From Leptolyngbyaceae cyanobacterium RU_5_1 (GTDB lineage Bacteria > Cyanobacteriota > Cyanobacteriia > Leptolyngbyales > Leptolyngbyaceae), in assembly GCA_012034055.1 (NCBI GenBank), contig JAAUSG010000003.1, positions 1 to 64,000 of the forward strand: 64,000 bases of DNA. The letters run 5' to 3'. The position numbers were made by a program, and so were the translations under genes. This document shows, piece after piece, positions 8,640-17,670 of the stretch (positions are counted from its first letter, which is position 1; each line of letters starts with the position of its first letter). A model generated the notes under the pieces. The model was given only the letters and a program-made list of their open reading frames with translations. It ran no database searches and had not been told where the DNA came from.

Positions 8640-10616
8640 TTAAGTTGTCGATTGGTTTGAGATTTGGGATATTTCTTGAGAAATACTTGATCCAATAGCT
8701 AACTGACCCGAAATATTACCAATATTACCAACGGTAATATGAGTCGAACTGTCAATAATTCGAGATGAGATTCTTTCAAATTGAGATGTATCAATACCTT
8801 TTTGTCTAAGCAGGTCAATTGTACTTCTAAATATTGCTTTCTGTATTGCCTTCCAGTACATGAAAACATCTTGAGTGCCGTAATAATCAAGATTAATGCT
8901 AAAGTCTCGATTTAAGTTGCGGTAGCGATTTAGAAACCAATTTAGAATTAGCAAAACAAGAATAAGAGGAATTAAGATGACACTCAGAGGCAACAAAATA
9001 ATTAGCAATATAGGGTTGGTCAAAACTTTCCTTAAACTCACCCTTGAACTGGTAGAGCTTCCACCCTTTTTTGCAGCTTTTCTTGATTGTTTATTTTGAC
9101 CTTGATATGGATCAAGATTTAAAGGCTCTGCTGCAAATTCACGTAACGTTTGAGCAATTCCATAATTATATTCCTCTCTAAATTCGGCTAATCGCCGCTG
9201 TTTATTATCATCAGTTCGCCATGAGACAATATTGGAAATGAAGAAACCAATATGCCACACTGAGGCTACAGCATAGAGAAAAGGTAACAGAACAATGGCA
9301 ACCAAAACTGTTCTACCTAAACGAGTAAGATGGCTGTCATCTAAGGTGGGAGCTAAACTAAACCGTTTACGATCAATACCAGTCAGAATGTATGCAGCAG
9401 ATTCTACAAAAGTAATTTCCCCAGCATTGTAAAATCTAAGGAAATGAGAAAGAACGTAATCACGTTTAGTGTCGATGTACTGGTATACTCGATACGCTCT
9501 TTTTCTACTTCCCTGTTCCTCTTCTTTCTGATCCCATAATGGATCATCGATAGACATTACAGATGGTCTTGTCATGGGGTGACTAAGAAGTTTGCCATCA
9601 GCCTCCAATTCAAAACCATCTATAAATAATTGGGACAACCTCTGGAGTTCTGGTAAATGCAGCCTATCGACTTCTTGATCAACTGCTTGATAAAACTCGT
9701 TAACTGGGATTTCTACACAATCTAAGTGATTATTCTTATCCTTAGAATCTGTTTTTGCTAAAAGATTTCGCTCTATTGGGATTGTCCAACTTGACTCCGG
9801 AATTGGTTCTCCAGCACCGACAAATGGTTTGAACCCTCCAAACGTAATGATGTTTTGGGCGGGTTCAGTTTGATAAATGTGTTGCCTGAAGTAACTTACT
9901 AGAGCCTCAAAGGATTTAATACGAAATTCAGGATTGTAGTATTTCTTGAGAAATCGACGAGCCAGAAACCATCGAAGATAAATCATCTCAAAAGCCATCA
10001 GTCCCCCTGCAACAAGCGCTAAGAAGAGCTGAAGATATAGATTGAGTCCAGCCGCTAAATATAGCAAAACTTGAATAGTAAAGATAATAAAAACTGCAAT
10101 AGAAAATATCAGTGTTAATAGAACTGACTGTGTCGCGTGGATGGCAACCTGATCAAGGTCAATACTGGATTTTGGAATCTTACTGGTGTAAGGGTCGCTA
10201 CGCAGTTGATTGAGCAGTTCAAATCCCCCCACAATTCCTTCCCGATAAGCATAACCCGATAACAACCGCGTGGATGTAGTCAGAAGATTTTGGGAGGGTA
10301 TTGGCGTAGTGAGGTTGACTTCTGGCGTAGCCAATAAGACTAAGTTCTCTTGAGTAAGCTTAATGCGGGTTTGTTGCTTTATGGGCACTGCATCAGTCTC
10401 AAGCGACTGATGGTTAACAAAAATGCTTGAAGCACTATTTAGCCTTTTGATATACCAAATGCCATCCTTACAGCTTAGTTCCAGTTGACGATCAGATTTG
10501 CCATCGCTACATGGCAAGCAGATATCACAAGAGTGAGCAGTTCCTGTTATGTAACTGAAGGTTGGTTCAAGCGTCCAGGTTAGTCCGGTTTGTTCTAAGG
10601 AAACTTCTAATCTCAC
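8640..10616 (-). CDS. FHA-like membrane protein with C-terminal shared motif
   Basis: 658 residues. Residues 1-95 look like a degenerate forkhead-associated (FHA, phosphothreonine-binding) fold: SYITGTAHSCDICLP, LELSCKDGIWYIKRL, SIFVNHQSL. Two close membrane helices lie at about 165-215 (LLTLIFSIAVFIIFTIQVLL and LFLALVAGGLMAFEMIY), another near 440-465 and one near 540-565 (ILLIILLPLSVILIPLILVL). Between them are soluble segments with no recognised enzyme motif. The last 30 residues contain VGNIGNISGQLAIGSSISQ (629-647), which pairs with the N-terminus of the downstream protein. It is divergent from the kinase-like gene across about 200 bp. The function is unknown; a membrane signalling scaffold is the inference. 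Confidence 0.6.
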   Translation of the reverse strand: MRLEVSLEQTGLTWTLEPTFSYITGTAHSCDICLPCSDGKSDRQLELSCKDGIWYIKRLNSASSIFVNHQSLETDAVPIKQQTRIKLTQENLVLLATPEVNLTTPIPSQNLLTTSTRLLSGYAYREGIVGGFELLNQLRSDPYTSKIPKSSIDLDQVAIHATQSVLLTLIFSIAVFIIFTIQVLLYLAAGLNLYLQLFLALVAGGLMAFEMIYLRWFLARRFLKKYYNPEFRIKSFEALVSYFRQHIYQTEPAQNIITFGGFKPFVGAGEPIPESSWTIPIERNLLAKTDSKDKNNHLDCVEIPVNEFYQAVDQEVDRLHLPELQRLSQLFIDGFELEADGKLLSHPMTRPSVMSIDDPLWDQKEEEQGSRKRAYRVYQYIDTKRDYVLSHFLRFYNAGEITFVESAAYILTGIDRKRFSLAPTLDDSHLTRLGRTVLVAIVLLPFLYAVASVWHIGFFISNIVSWRTDDNKQRRLAEFREEYNYGIAQTLREFAAEPLNLDPYQGQNKQSRKAAKKGGSSTSSRVSLRKVLTNPILLIILLPLSVILIPLILVLLILNWFLNRYRNLNRDFSINLDYYGTQDVFMYWKAIQKAIFRSTIDLLRQKGIDTSQFERISSRIIDSSTHITVGNIGNISGQLAIGSSISQEISQISNQSTT

Positions 10617-10816
10617 ATGAATCCCCCATAGTCACGCCACAGAGTATCGTATGCTGCGTCAATCTTTGGGTGGTTTTGCTACATTTTTTTACATTTAAAG
10701 TTATTTTTGCATATTTAATGCGATATATGGTTCTGGCAGGATTTTGCGATTTGTTTGCTAGTACACAGCACATATCCTGAGCCGACTACGCCGCGACACT
10801 TCTAACTTTATTACTT

Positions 10817-12802
10817 ATGTTAACTTCTCTCAATCCAGGTTCAACTGTACGCGATCGCTATGTAGTCCGAGAAATTCTGTTAGAAGGTGATTCCATGCAG
10901 GTTTTCCTTGCTGAAGACAAGGATTCTCACGGTAAAAAGTGTCTGTTAACAAAAGTTTCTTGCGATCGCCCTGACGGGAAGGTAGATACCCTTCCGAAGC
11001 CCGGAAACCCCAAAGTCCCTAAAGTCAAAGATTCATTTTCTGACGATACAGGAGTATTCATTATTCAAGACTACAAAGAGGTGCAAAACTCTTCGTCTTG
11101 GAATGAGTATGATGTTGTTCAGTTTCTTAATCATGTTCTGCCAATCCTCTCCTTCTCACAGAGTTCTGGATTGTTGGGGAGACAAATTAACCTTATCCAA
11201 GATCTTCACAACCTGGCAAAAACAGCCCTAACTTTCCTAACAGATGGAAATTCTGAGCAACAACATACCCAACGACATACCGATGAATCAAAAAGCTTGA
11301 CTTTGAATCCTCAGCGTCTCAGCAATCAGCGCACAGCTGTACTGAATAAGATGCTGGCTCAGGATTTAGATAATTCTTTTACTAGCGCGGATGAAGCTCT
11401 GCAAGCGTTGAATACGATTCCTTCGTCTCGTGTTGAGAACGTGCCATTTCCTCCTCAAATTTTATGGATTGCAGGGGGAATACTTGGAGGATTGCTTATC
11501 CTAACAGCTATTGTTGGGGTTGTGCTTTTTAAGAAAACTGAATCTATGCCTTCTCAAGTGTCAGAGCCTTTAGATTCTGAGTTCCAGTGCCCAACCGGGG
11601 AAAATATTTTGGCTCTCGCTTGTGGTACTCCTGTGAGTGACATAGATTCGAGTGACTTTGATCAAGGGGTTCTGACTGTTAGGTTTGAGCCAAATGGTAA
11701 ATCTGATGATCGGCTCACTATTTATAGTCAGCCCACAAATGTTGAAGGTATGAGTGTTAATGCGAATACAATTACTTACAAAGGTACCAAGATTGCCAGT
11801 TTTACAGAAGGTACAGGTACAATTCCCTTAAAAGTTAACTTCAACGCCAATGCAACTCAGGAAGCAGTTAGAACATTATTGAGTCATGTTGTTTATCGTA
11901 ATGATTCAGATAAACCCAGTACTGGAACTCGGATTGTGCAAGCTCAGTTAGCTGATGGTGACGGTGGCACCAGTCAAAATGCTACTGGATTAATCAGTGT
12001 CAATACTGTTAACAAAGTTCCTGTATTAACCGTTCCTAATGATCAAATTGTTGAGGAAGATAAAGAGTTGCCGATTAAAGGTATCAGTGTTCAGGACTCT
12101 GATATCGGTAGTGAAAATATTGTTGTTGCCCTCAGCGTCGATAGAGGTGTTCTAGTTATTAACGTGCCTAATGGTGTACCGTTATTTGATATTAAAGGCA
12201 ATAAATCTAAAACCGTCACCCTTGAAGGTTCGATTAACTTGATTAATAAGACCTTCAAGGGTAATAAGGCAGTCGTTTATCAGAGTGAGCCGAACTATCA
12301 TGGCACCGTTTCTATTACAGTAACTGCTACTGATGGTGGTAAAAAGATAGCAGGGGGTGCAGGTGCTTTAGTCTTTCCACCTAATGCTCTGGAGCCTAAA
12401 ACTGATAGTCGAATCATCCGTATTGCTGTTAATCCCAACAATGACCCACCTATTATTGGTACCCCTAGAGGTTCAAATCCTCCTCAATCAAATTCTGATC
12501 AACAAGCTGGAGATAGTGTCAACAAGTCGGCACCAATTCAACCTCAACAGCCAGGTCAAGGTGACAGCACTGCAAATGCCACCATTGTGGGAGAGCCAGG
12601 GGAAAAGAACATTCGCTCTGGTCCTGGAACAAATTATAAGGTTCGTCACATTGCCTATCCTGGTAACCGTGTTCGGGTCATAGGTAAAGCTTACGAAGGG
12701 AGTTTCCCGTGGTATAAAGTCTATTTTCCATCCTCTAGAGCTGATGGCTGGATAGCGGGTCACTTGATTGAAATTGATCCTGGTACTCAACCTGCTCCTT
12801 AA
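10817..12802 (+). CDS. Membrane protein: kinase-like N-lobe, cadherin-like repeats, SH3b domain
   Basis: 661 residues. The N-terminus (GSTVRDRYVVREILLEGDSM, then VFLAEDKDSHGKK) copies the beginning of cyanobacterial Ser/Thr kinases, but the glycine loop is altered and no HRD or DFG motif follows, so it is at most a pseudokinase remnant. A membrane helix lies at about 216-240 (ILWIAGGILGGLLILTAIVG). The outside part contains two cadherin/VCBS-like repeats (about 290-390 and 400-545, with DGDGGTSQNATG and LTVPNDQIVEEDKELPI), then a Pro/Gln/Ser linker and a C-terminal bacterial SH3b domain (about 590-655, NIRSGPGTNYKVRHIAYPG). SH3b domains often bind cell-wall peptides. The gene could relay an envelope signal to the divergent FHA-like protein; that is inference. 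Confidence 0.65.
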   Translation: MLTSLNPGSTVRDRYVVREILLEGDSMQVFLAEDKDSHGKKCLLTKVSCDRPDGKVDTLPKPGNPKVPKVKDSFSDDTGVFIIQDYKEVQNSSSWNEYDVVQFLNHVLPILSFSQSSGLLGRQINLIQDLHNLAKTALTFLTDGNSEQQHTQRHTDESKSLTLNPQRLSNQRTAVLNKMLAQDLDNSFTSADEALQALNTIPSSRVENVPFPPQILWIAGGILGGLLILTAIVGVVLFKKTESMPSQVSEPLDSEFQCPTGENILALACGTPVSDIDSSDFDQGVLTVRFEPNGKSDDRLTIYSQPTNVEGMSVNANTITYKGTKIASFTEGTGTIPLKVNFNANATQEAVRTLLSHVVYRNDSDKPSTGTRIVQAQLADGDGGTSQNATGLISVNTVNKVPVLTVPNDQIVEEDKELPIKGISVQDSDIGSENIVVALSVDRGVLVINVPNGVPLFDIKGNKSKTVTLEGSINLINKTFKGNKAVVYQSEPNYHGTVSITVTATDGGKKIAGGAGALVFPPNALEPKTDSRIIRIAVNPNNDPPIIGTPRGSNPPQSNSDQQAGDSVNKSAPIQPQQPGQGDSTANATIVGEPGEKNIRSGPGTNYKVRHIAYPGNRVRVIGKAYEGSFPWYKVYFPSSRADGWIAGHLIEIDPGTQPAP

Positions 12803-12909
12803 GCAATTTCAACTGTGTAGGCAATTAGATCAATTTGATGTTGCTGAATGAACTGAAGGAAGCCAGTTTTCTTATCGGCAGGATCAACTCGGTGGTAGTG
12901 TTCTCCTAA
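12799..12909 (-). pseudogene. C-terminal remnant of an unidentified gene abutting a MITE-like repeat
   Basis: On the minus strand about 36 codons are open up to the repeat at 12910 and end at TAA (12801-12799). They read GEHYHRVDPADKKTGFLQF followed by IQQHQIDLIAYTVEIA, which looks like real protein (the end of an alpha/beta fold). There is no start codon, and the reading runs into the repeat element, so this is probably the tail of a gene whose front was lost. It overlaps the stop of the preceding plus-strand gene by four bases. Confidence 0.4.
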
Positions 12910-13008
12910 ATAAGGAGATTTCCAGGAAAGAAACTACCAAAAATCCTGGTAAAGACGAACGGCCGTTCGTCCCTACAGGGGTAAAATCTTTCTCAGAAAT
13001 CGCCTAAG
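12910..13008. repeat. MITE-like element, copy A
   Basis: The left end TAAGGAGATTTC (12911-12922) is an imperfect inverted copy of the right end AGAAATCGCCTAAG (12995-13008). The middle contains an 18-bp perfect palindrome, GACGAACGGCCGTTCGTC (12955-12972). The right end recurs almost exactly at 54724-54737, and both ends recur at 20291-20420. It carries no ORF and lies exactly between two gene remnants. Confidence 0.65.
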
Positions 13009-13069
13009 TCCGGTATTCGATGTCAAATGCCAGCAGATTGATTGGTGTGTTGATATTGAGCGATCGCAG

Positions 13070-13837
13070 TTGGTGGGTGCCAACTTTGAACACGCGCAGT
13101 CCGGACAAACACCTCGACAGCGAATTGTCTGGATCACTGTGGCGATCGCTGTGGCGGTGCTGGTCGGACATGCCATCAGCCGATTGGTCTTTGGGGTGTT
13201 GGGACAAACTCCAACCGACCGAGCCTGGGGATACGTGATCGCGTTGTTGATCAGCTCAGGCATTGCCGGTGGCTGTTCCGGAATTCGTTCCCTGGTCAAG
13301 CAGCGCCGGCTCCGTGGGTTGGCTACAGTCCTTTCGGGAACGGCATCCGGGGCATTAATCGGGTTCTTCTATGCAGGAACCTCCACAAAAGTATTGATGG
13401 ATTGGCTACACGCCTGGTTTTCGCTTGGGGAGAACCCAACGCAGAACTATCCGCAAGCTGCGATCGCGGGAGCGGTGGTTGGTGGATTGGGCGTGGGAAT
13501 TGCCTGTCTCCAATGCCAATCAGCAACCTTGAAAATTGCGGTCAGTATGGCTGGAGCCTTAGCGGCTTATGGATTTACCTTTCTGATCGGGGCGATGGCG
13601 ATCGCCGTTCTGAATACCCGTCATTTGGACTGGGGAATGGCTCTCAGCCTGGTGTCCTTAATCTATTTGTGGCTGACGGTGAAATCGCTGGCGATCGCGC
13701 TTCAGCAAATCAAGCACGCTCCTGGTACGCTGTTTAGACAGGCCAATCTCACCGCTGCCAGGTTCGCGGGAGCCAGGTTAACCCACACCGATTTTTCAGG
13801 GGCGATCGGCGCATTGATTATTGGGAGAATCCTATGA
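13070..13837 (+). CDS. Pentapeptide-repeat membrane protein, probably 5'-truncated
   Basis: About 255 residues. The only possible start codon in frame is TTG 13070; coding-like sequence continues upstream (CVDIERSQLVGANFEHAQSG) to the MITE-like element, so the real front is probably missing. The first residues and the C-terminus (FRQANLTAARFAGARLTHTD, then FSGA) are pentapeptide repeats of the A(N/D)LXX type. Between them are about five membrane helices (IVWITVAIAVAVLVGHAI, YVIALLISSGIAGG and others). The full cyanobacterial family has repeats on both sides of the membrane segment; its function is unknown. The stop overlaps the next gene by four bases (ATGA), which implies coupled translation. 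Confidence 0.6.
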   Translation: MVGANFEHAQSGQTPRQRIVWITVAIAVAVLVGHAISRLVFGVLGQTPTDRAWGYVIALLISSGIAGGCSGIRSLVKQRRLRGLATVLSGTASGALIGFFYAGTSTKVLMDWLHAWFSLGENPTQNYPQAAIAGAVVGGLGVGIACLQCQSATLKIAVSMAGALAAYGFTFLIGAMAIAVLNTRHLDWGMALSLVSLIYLWLTVKSLAIALQQIKHAPGTLFRQANLTAARFAGARLTHTDFSGAIGALIIGRIL

Positions 13838-14472
13838 GCCTTAGAATCTACCTTCTCCGACATGGGGAAACTGAATACAGTCGAACGGGAGGCTACTGTG
13901 GGGATTTGGATGCCGAGTTGACACCGGAGGGTGTGCAAATGGCACAAGCCTTTGCCGATACCTATGCATCTGTTCCGTGGCAAGCGGTATATGTCAGCCC
14001 AATGAAACGCACGATCGCCACTGCCAAACCGCTGTGTGATGCGATCGGGATCGACATGCAGATTCGGGATGGATTGAAGGAAATCGCCTACGGCAAATGG
14101 GAAGGTCTCACCTCAGAATACGTCAAGCAACACTTTGCCGATGACTATATTCGCTGGCTCACCGAACCTGCCTGGAACCCGCCTACGGGTGGAGAAACCT
14201 CGGTTCAAATTGCCAGTCGAGCCTCCCTGGTGATTGCTGAGATTGAGGAGAAATACCAGTCAGGCAATGTTCTGGTGGTTTCCCACAAAGCCACGATTCG
14301 GATTATTCTGTGCAGTCTGTTAGGAATCGATTTGGGGCGCTATCGCGATCGCATTAATGTCCTCGCTGCCTCACTCAGTATCGTAAAATTCAGTGAGCAT
14401 GGGCCCTTGTTGGAAGTTCTGGGCGATCGTTACCACATTCCTGAGACATTGCGGAGCCGGGAAGGAACGTGA
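13834..14472 (+). CDS. Histidine phosphatase family protein (phosphoglycerate mutase-like)
   Basis: 212 residues. The phosphoacceptor histidine is in LRHGETEYSRTGGYCG near residue 10; the second histidine is in VLVVSHKATIRI (about 153), and the acid/base glutamate is in GLKEIAYGKWEG (about 83). This set defines the branch 1 histidine phosphatases (GpmB, CobC and similar). The substrate cannot be read from sequence; the absence of the longer dPGM-specific segments argues for a phosphatase rather than glycolytic mutase. Translation is probably coupled to the upstream gene through the ATGA overlap. Confidence 0.85.
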   Translation: MSLRIYLLRHGETEYSRTGGYCGDLDAELTPEGVQMAQAFADTYASVPWQAVYVSPMKRTIATAKPLCDAIGIDMQIRDGLKEIAYGKWEGLTSEYVKQHFADDYIRWLTEPAWNPPTGGETSVQIASRASLVIAEIEEKYQSGNVLVVSHKATIRIILCSLLGIDLGRYRDRINVLAASLSIVKFSEHGPLLEVLGDRYHIPETLRSREGT

Positions 14473-14490
14473 AAGTCCGAAGTCTGAGAG

Positions 14491-14530
14491 ATGAAGGGAT
14501 GAAGGGATGAAGGGATGAAGGGATGAAGGG
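14491..14530. repeat. Five perfect tandem copies of an 8-bp unit
   Basis: The unit ATGAAGGG is repeated five times without change. Such perfect arrays expand and contract by replication slippage. A single related unit recurs near 32567. It lies between the phosphatase and the response regulator. Confidence 0.9.
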
Positions 14531-14764
14531 ACTATTGCCGTTGAATCACAAGCGATTCAGGAAAAGCAGGGCGATCGGTGATCTGCGATGACCGCAAAGG
14601 GGCTTTTTAGCTACTCATCAAAAAATAGGCATTTGTGACGAGACTTTTAGCAAGTTTATCGTTCCTAAGACAGTTTGATGTGTTCTCTTTAATTCAGTAG
14701 AACAGGGAGAAGTCGATCATCCTTGACCAATTGCAGTTCCGCTTAATAACGCTCTGATATTGAT

Positions 14765-15166
14765 ATGCACGTCGCTGTAGTAGACGATAACGAGACTTGG
14801 TGTTTCGTCATGAAGCATTTTTTGAGTCGGCATGGATTTACCGTATCTACGTTCAATGACCCCTATGTTTTTTTAGAAGAGGCAGCAAAATTTGACTTAG
14901 CGTTAATCGATTTTTCAATTCCTCCACGGCGGCATCAGAAGGATACAGACGGTCCTGAATTGATACACACCTTGAAGAGGCGTTTAGCAAAACCCCCCAT
15001 GCTTGTGCTGATTTCCGCTTATTTCACCGATGACATTTTGAACAACATTCAAGAGCTTTATCCTGAAGCCGACGCCTGTTTGAGTAAAAACGTTGACCTG
15101 GAGAGAATCTTGCAGGAGGTTCAACAGCTTCTTTTGGACGTAGATAGCGACGGACACAAGGGCTAA
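14765..15166 (+). CDS. Single-domain response regulator
   Basis: 133 residues, only a CheY-like receiver domain. The acidic pair is VVDDNE (residues 7-8), the phosphoacceptor aspartate is in LALIDFSIP (about 49), the Thr/Ser switch is LVLISAY (about 79) and the lysine is CLSKN (about 102). The loop after the phosphoacceptor (PPRRHQKDTDGPEL) is longer than usual. There is no output domain, so it must act by protein contact or phosphotransfer. No cognate kinase is adjacent. It ends one base before the convergent fabH stop. Confidence 0.85.
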   Translation: MHVAVVDDNETWCFVMKHFLSRHGFTVSTFNDPYVFLEEAAKFDLALIDFSIPPRRHQKDTDGPELIHTLKRRLAKPPMLVLISAYFTDDILNNIQELYPEADACLSKNVDLERILQEVQQLLLDVDSDGHKG

Positions 15167-15167
15167 A

Positions 15168-16172
15168 CTACCTCCCCCACTGAAACACAGCCGCGCCCCA
15201 GGTGAGACCGGCTCCAAATCCTGATGTCACAATGGTGTCGCCGACTTGAACCTTGCCCTGCCGTACTTCTTCATCCAGTGCCAGGGGAATTGAGGCAGCA
15301 GAGGTGTTGCCATACTTAGCAAGGTTGCTGATGACCTTTTCCGGTGGAATGTTGAGGCGATCGGCAACGGCATCCAGAATGCGCTGGTTTGCCTGGTGCA
15401 GCAGCAGCCAATCCACATCCTCGATGCTCAAGTTGGCACGGAACAAGGCTTTTTCAATCACTTCTGGAACCCGACGAGCGGCAAAGCGATAGACTTCCTG
15501 ACCGTTCATGGTGATCGGCTGGAAAGTGCCCTGTCCAATCTCCAGGTCATCGGTCAAATGCTTGGGGTCTGGCTGATAGTTCAGATTCAAGTAGTGATTC
15601 TGAGTACCGTCGCTGCGCAGTTCAAAGCCCAACAGGCGATCGCGCCCGTTTGCCTGGATCACAACTGCCCCAGCTCCATCGCCAAATAAGACGCAGGTGC
15701 GGCGATCGCTCCAATCCACCCAGCGTGAGAGAATATCGGCTCCAATCAGCACAATATTCTGGTAGACTCCGGTGTGAATGAATTGGGCCGCCGTCACCAG
15801 CCCAAAGACAAATCCCGAACAGGCAGCGGTCAGGTCAAAGGCAACGGCTCTAGCCGCACCCAGTTCCGCTTGAACTCGACAGGCAGTGCCAAACAAATCA
15901 TCGGGAGTGGAGGTGGCCAGCAGGATTAAGTCAATGTCGGTGGGGGAAAGACCGGCCATGGCGATCGCGCCCTGAGCCGCCTGAGCGGCCAATGTTGCCA
16001 ATGACTGCGTTGGTGGGGCCAGTCGCCGCTGCCGAATTCCCGTTCGAGTTGCAATCCATTCATCCGAGGTGTCTACAATTTGACTCAGTTGCTGATTATC
16101 CAGAAAAGCCGTTGGTGCAGCAGACCCACAGCCTGTGATGGCAATTCCTACCCCTGGTTGTTTCAAAGCCAT
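15168..16172 (-). CDS. fabH: 3-oxoacyl-[acyl-carrier-protein] synthase III
   Basis: About 334 residues from ATG 16172. This start fits the family length and begins MALKQPGVGIAITGCGSAAP; AAGAG lies seven bases upstream, whereas the longer frame to 16208 adds an atypical leader. The enzyme condenses acetyl-CoA with malonyl-ACP to start fatty acid synthesis in the cytosol. The catalytic triad is visible: Cys in DLTAACSGFVFG, His in LLLHQANQRI, Asn in LAKYGNTSAAS. It is 127 bp downstream of plsX on the same strand, the usual cyanobacterial plsX-fabH order, linking phospholipid and fatty-acid initiation. Confidence 0.95.
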   Translation of the reverse strand: MALKQPGVGIAITGCGSAAPTAFLDNQQLSQIVDTSDEWIATRTGIRQRRLAPPTQSLATLAAQAAQGAIAMAGLSPTDIDLILLATSTPDDLFGTACRVQAELGAARAVAFDLTAACSGFVFGLVTAAQFIHTGVYQNIVLIGADILSRWVDWSDRRTCVLFGDGAGAVVIQANGRDRLLGFELRSDGTQNHYLNLNYQPDPKHLTDDLEIGQGTFQPITMNGQEVYRFAARRVPEVIEKALFRANLSIEDVDWLLLHQANQRILDAVADRLNIPPEKVISNLAKYGNTSAASIPLALDEEVRQGKVQVGDTIVTSGFGAGLTWGAAVFQWGR

Positions 16173-16299
16173 TCTCCATCTCTTAAAAAGGCGAACTGGA
16201 TGAAGCACAAGGCGACGAGAGAAAACCGACCCTGCCCATCCGCGATCGCCTAATTTTCATGTGTACAGATCTATGATGTTCATCATAAATGCTGGAAAA

Positions 16300-17349
16300 T
16301 CAGCCGTCAGCTTGCTGATTGCCAACGGCTGACTCCTGTTCACTTTCCACGTAGTTTGCCTGAATTCGATCCAACACTCGGTTATCAACGGCTTCCCTGG
16401 CTAAACGAATGGCGTTGAAAATTGAGGGAGCCTGAGAGCTGCCGTGGCTGATGATGCAAACTCCGGCAACGCCAAGTAGTAACCCACCCCCATGTTCGGC
16501 ATGATCCATGCGCTGCTTAATTCGCCGCAAATTTGCTTTCAATAGGGAGGTTCCCAGTTTGCCGTGCAAGCCCTGGGGCAACTCCTGCCGCAAAATTTGC
16601 AGAGCGACTTCCCCAACCGCCTCCGCAAACTTGAGTAGCACATTGCCGACAAATCCATCACACACAATCACATCAAAGTTGCCCGACAAAATATCGCGCC
16701 CCTCCGCATTGCCAACAAACGCAATCCGGGAGTTTTTCTGCAAGATCTGATGAGTCCGCAGCGCTAAGTCATTCCCCTTGCTAGATTCCTCGCCAATATT
16801 CAACAGACCAACCTTCGGCTCCGATATCCCTAGCACATACTGGGAATAAACGGACCCCATCACCGCAAATTGTTCTAAAAATTTGGGACGGCAGTCTACG
16901 TTTGCCCCCACATCTAAAATGATCACGGGTTTACCGGCAATCATGGTTGGAAATACTGCCCCGATCGCCGGTCGGTCAATTCCCCGCAACCGTCCCAACC
17001 GCAACAACCCCGCCGCCATCGCTGCGCCAGAGTGTCCGGCTGAAACAACCGCATCAGCCTGTTTTTTCCTCACTAAATCCATCGCTACATTGATGGATGC
17101 CCTGGGTTTCCGTCTGAGAGCAGTTAATGGCTCTTCGTCCATTTCAATCGTGCCCTCGGCTGGAATAATTTCGAGGGGGAGTGAAGCCGTAGCGTGATGA
17201 CTAGAAGCGTTGATTCGATCCGGATCACCTACCAGAAATACTTCAACACCGAGTTCTTCTTGTGCCCTTAAGGCTCCAGCAACGATTTCACCGGGGGCGT
17301 GATCCCCGCCCATGGCATCAATTGCAATTCGTGCCCGTGTTGATCCCAT
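16300..17349 (-). CDS. plsX: Phosphate acyltransferase PlsX
   Basis: 349 residues. PlsX converts acyl-ACP to acyl-phosphate, the acyl donor for glycerol-3-phosphate acylation, at the membrane surface. Family segments are clear: IAIDAMGGDHAPGEIVAGAL at the N-terminus, RKPRASINVAMDLV, ADAVVSAGHSGAAMA (about 106), ILDVGANVDCRP and ICDG-type VIVCDGFVGNVLLKF. The C-terminal dozen residues are variable. It is the first gene of the plsX-fabH pair. Confidence 0.95.
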   Translation of the reverse strand: MGSTRARIAIDAMGGDHAPGEIVAGALRAQEELGVEVFLVGDPDRINASSHHATASLPLEIIPAEGTIEMDEEPLTALRRKPRASINVAMDLVRKKQADAVVSAGHSGAAMAAGLLRLGRLRGIDRPAIGAVFPTMIAGKPVIILDVGANVDCRPKFLEQFAVMGSVYSQYVLGISEPKVGLLNIGEESSKGNDLALRTHQILQKNSRIAFVGNAEGRDILSGNFDVIVCDGFVGNVLLKFAEAVGEVALQILRQELPQGLHGKLGTSLLKANLRRIKQRMDHAEHGGGLLLGVAGVCIISHGSSQAPSIFNAIRLAREAVDNRVLDRIQANYVESEQESAVGNQQADG

Positions 17350-17670
17350 CAGTTAGAGTGCGTAAAGTCCTAATGTGAGAAATGTTAGCAACCAGACGTT
17401 TCCGAAGAACCAATCTCGACCTGAACTGGGCGAAATTGCAAAATAGTCCTTTGGATGCATCCACTGTATCGCTTCAACCATTCTTACGTGCAAGGGTAAT
17501 CATGTCAAAGAAAGGGGTCAGGTTTCAGGTTTCAGGGGTTAGGGGCTAGAGTAGGCTTCATCAAAAATCCAAGCCGTAATAAACAGAGCTTATGCAGGGA
17601 TTAATGACGATGAACTCACGGTTGTAACTGGGAACTCTTGAAGATAACTCACATTACTTCCTGAATCAGT
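17350..17670. other. Intergenic stretch with dispersed repeat units
   Basis: This 321-bp gap separates the divergent plsX and phospholipase D genes and must hold both promoters, though none is clear by eye. Its main content is a repeat at 17511-17550 made of GGGGTCAGG, TTTCAGG and GGGGCTAG units, the same kind of unit seen at 3586-3652 and 26982-27011. No ORF or RNA gene was recognised. Confidence 0.6.

Noticed and set aside
14491-14530. Possible CRISPR or regulatory array
   Set aside because: Units are eight bases and directly abut with no spacers; a simple tandem repeat.
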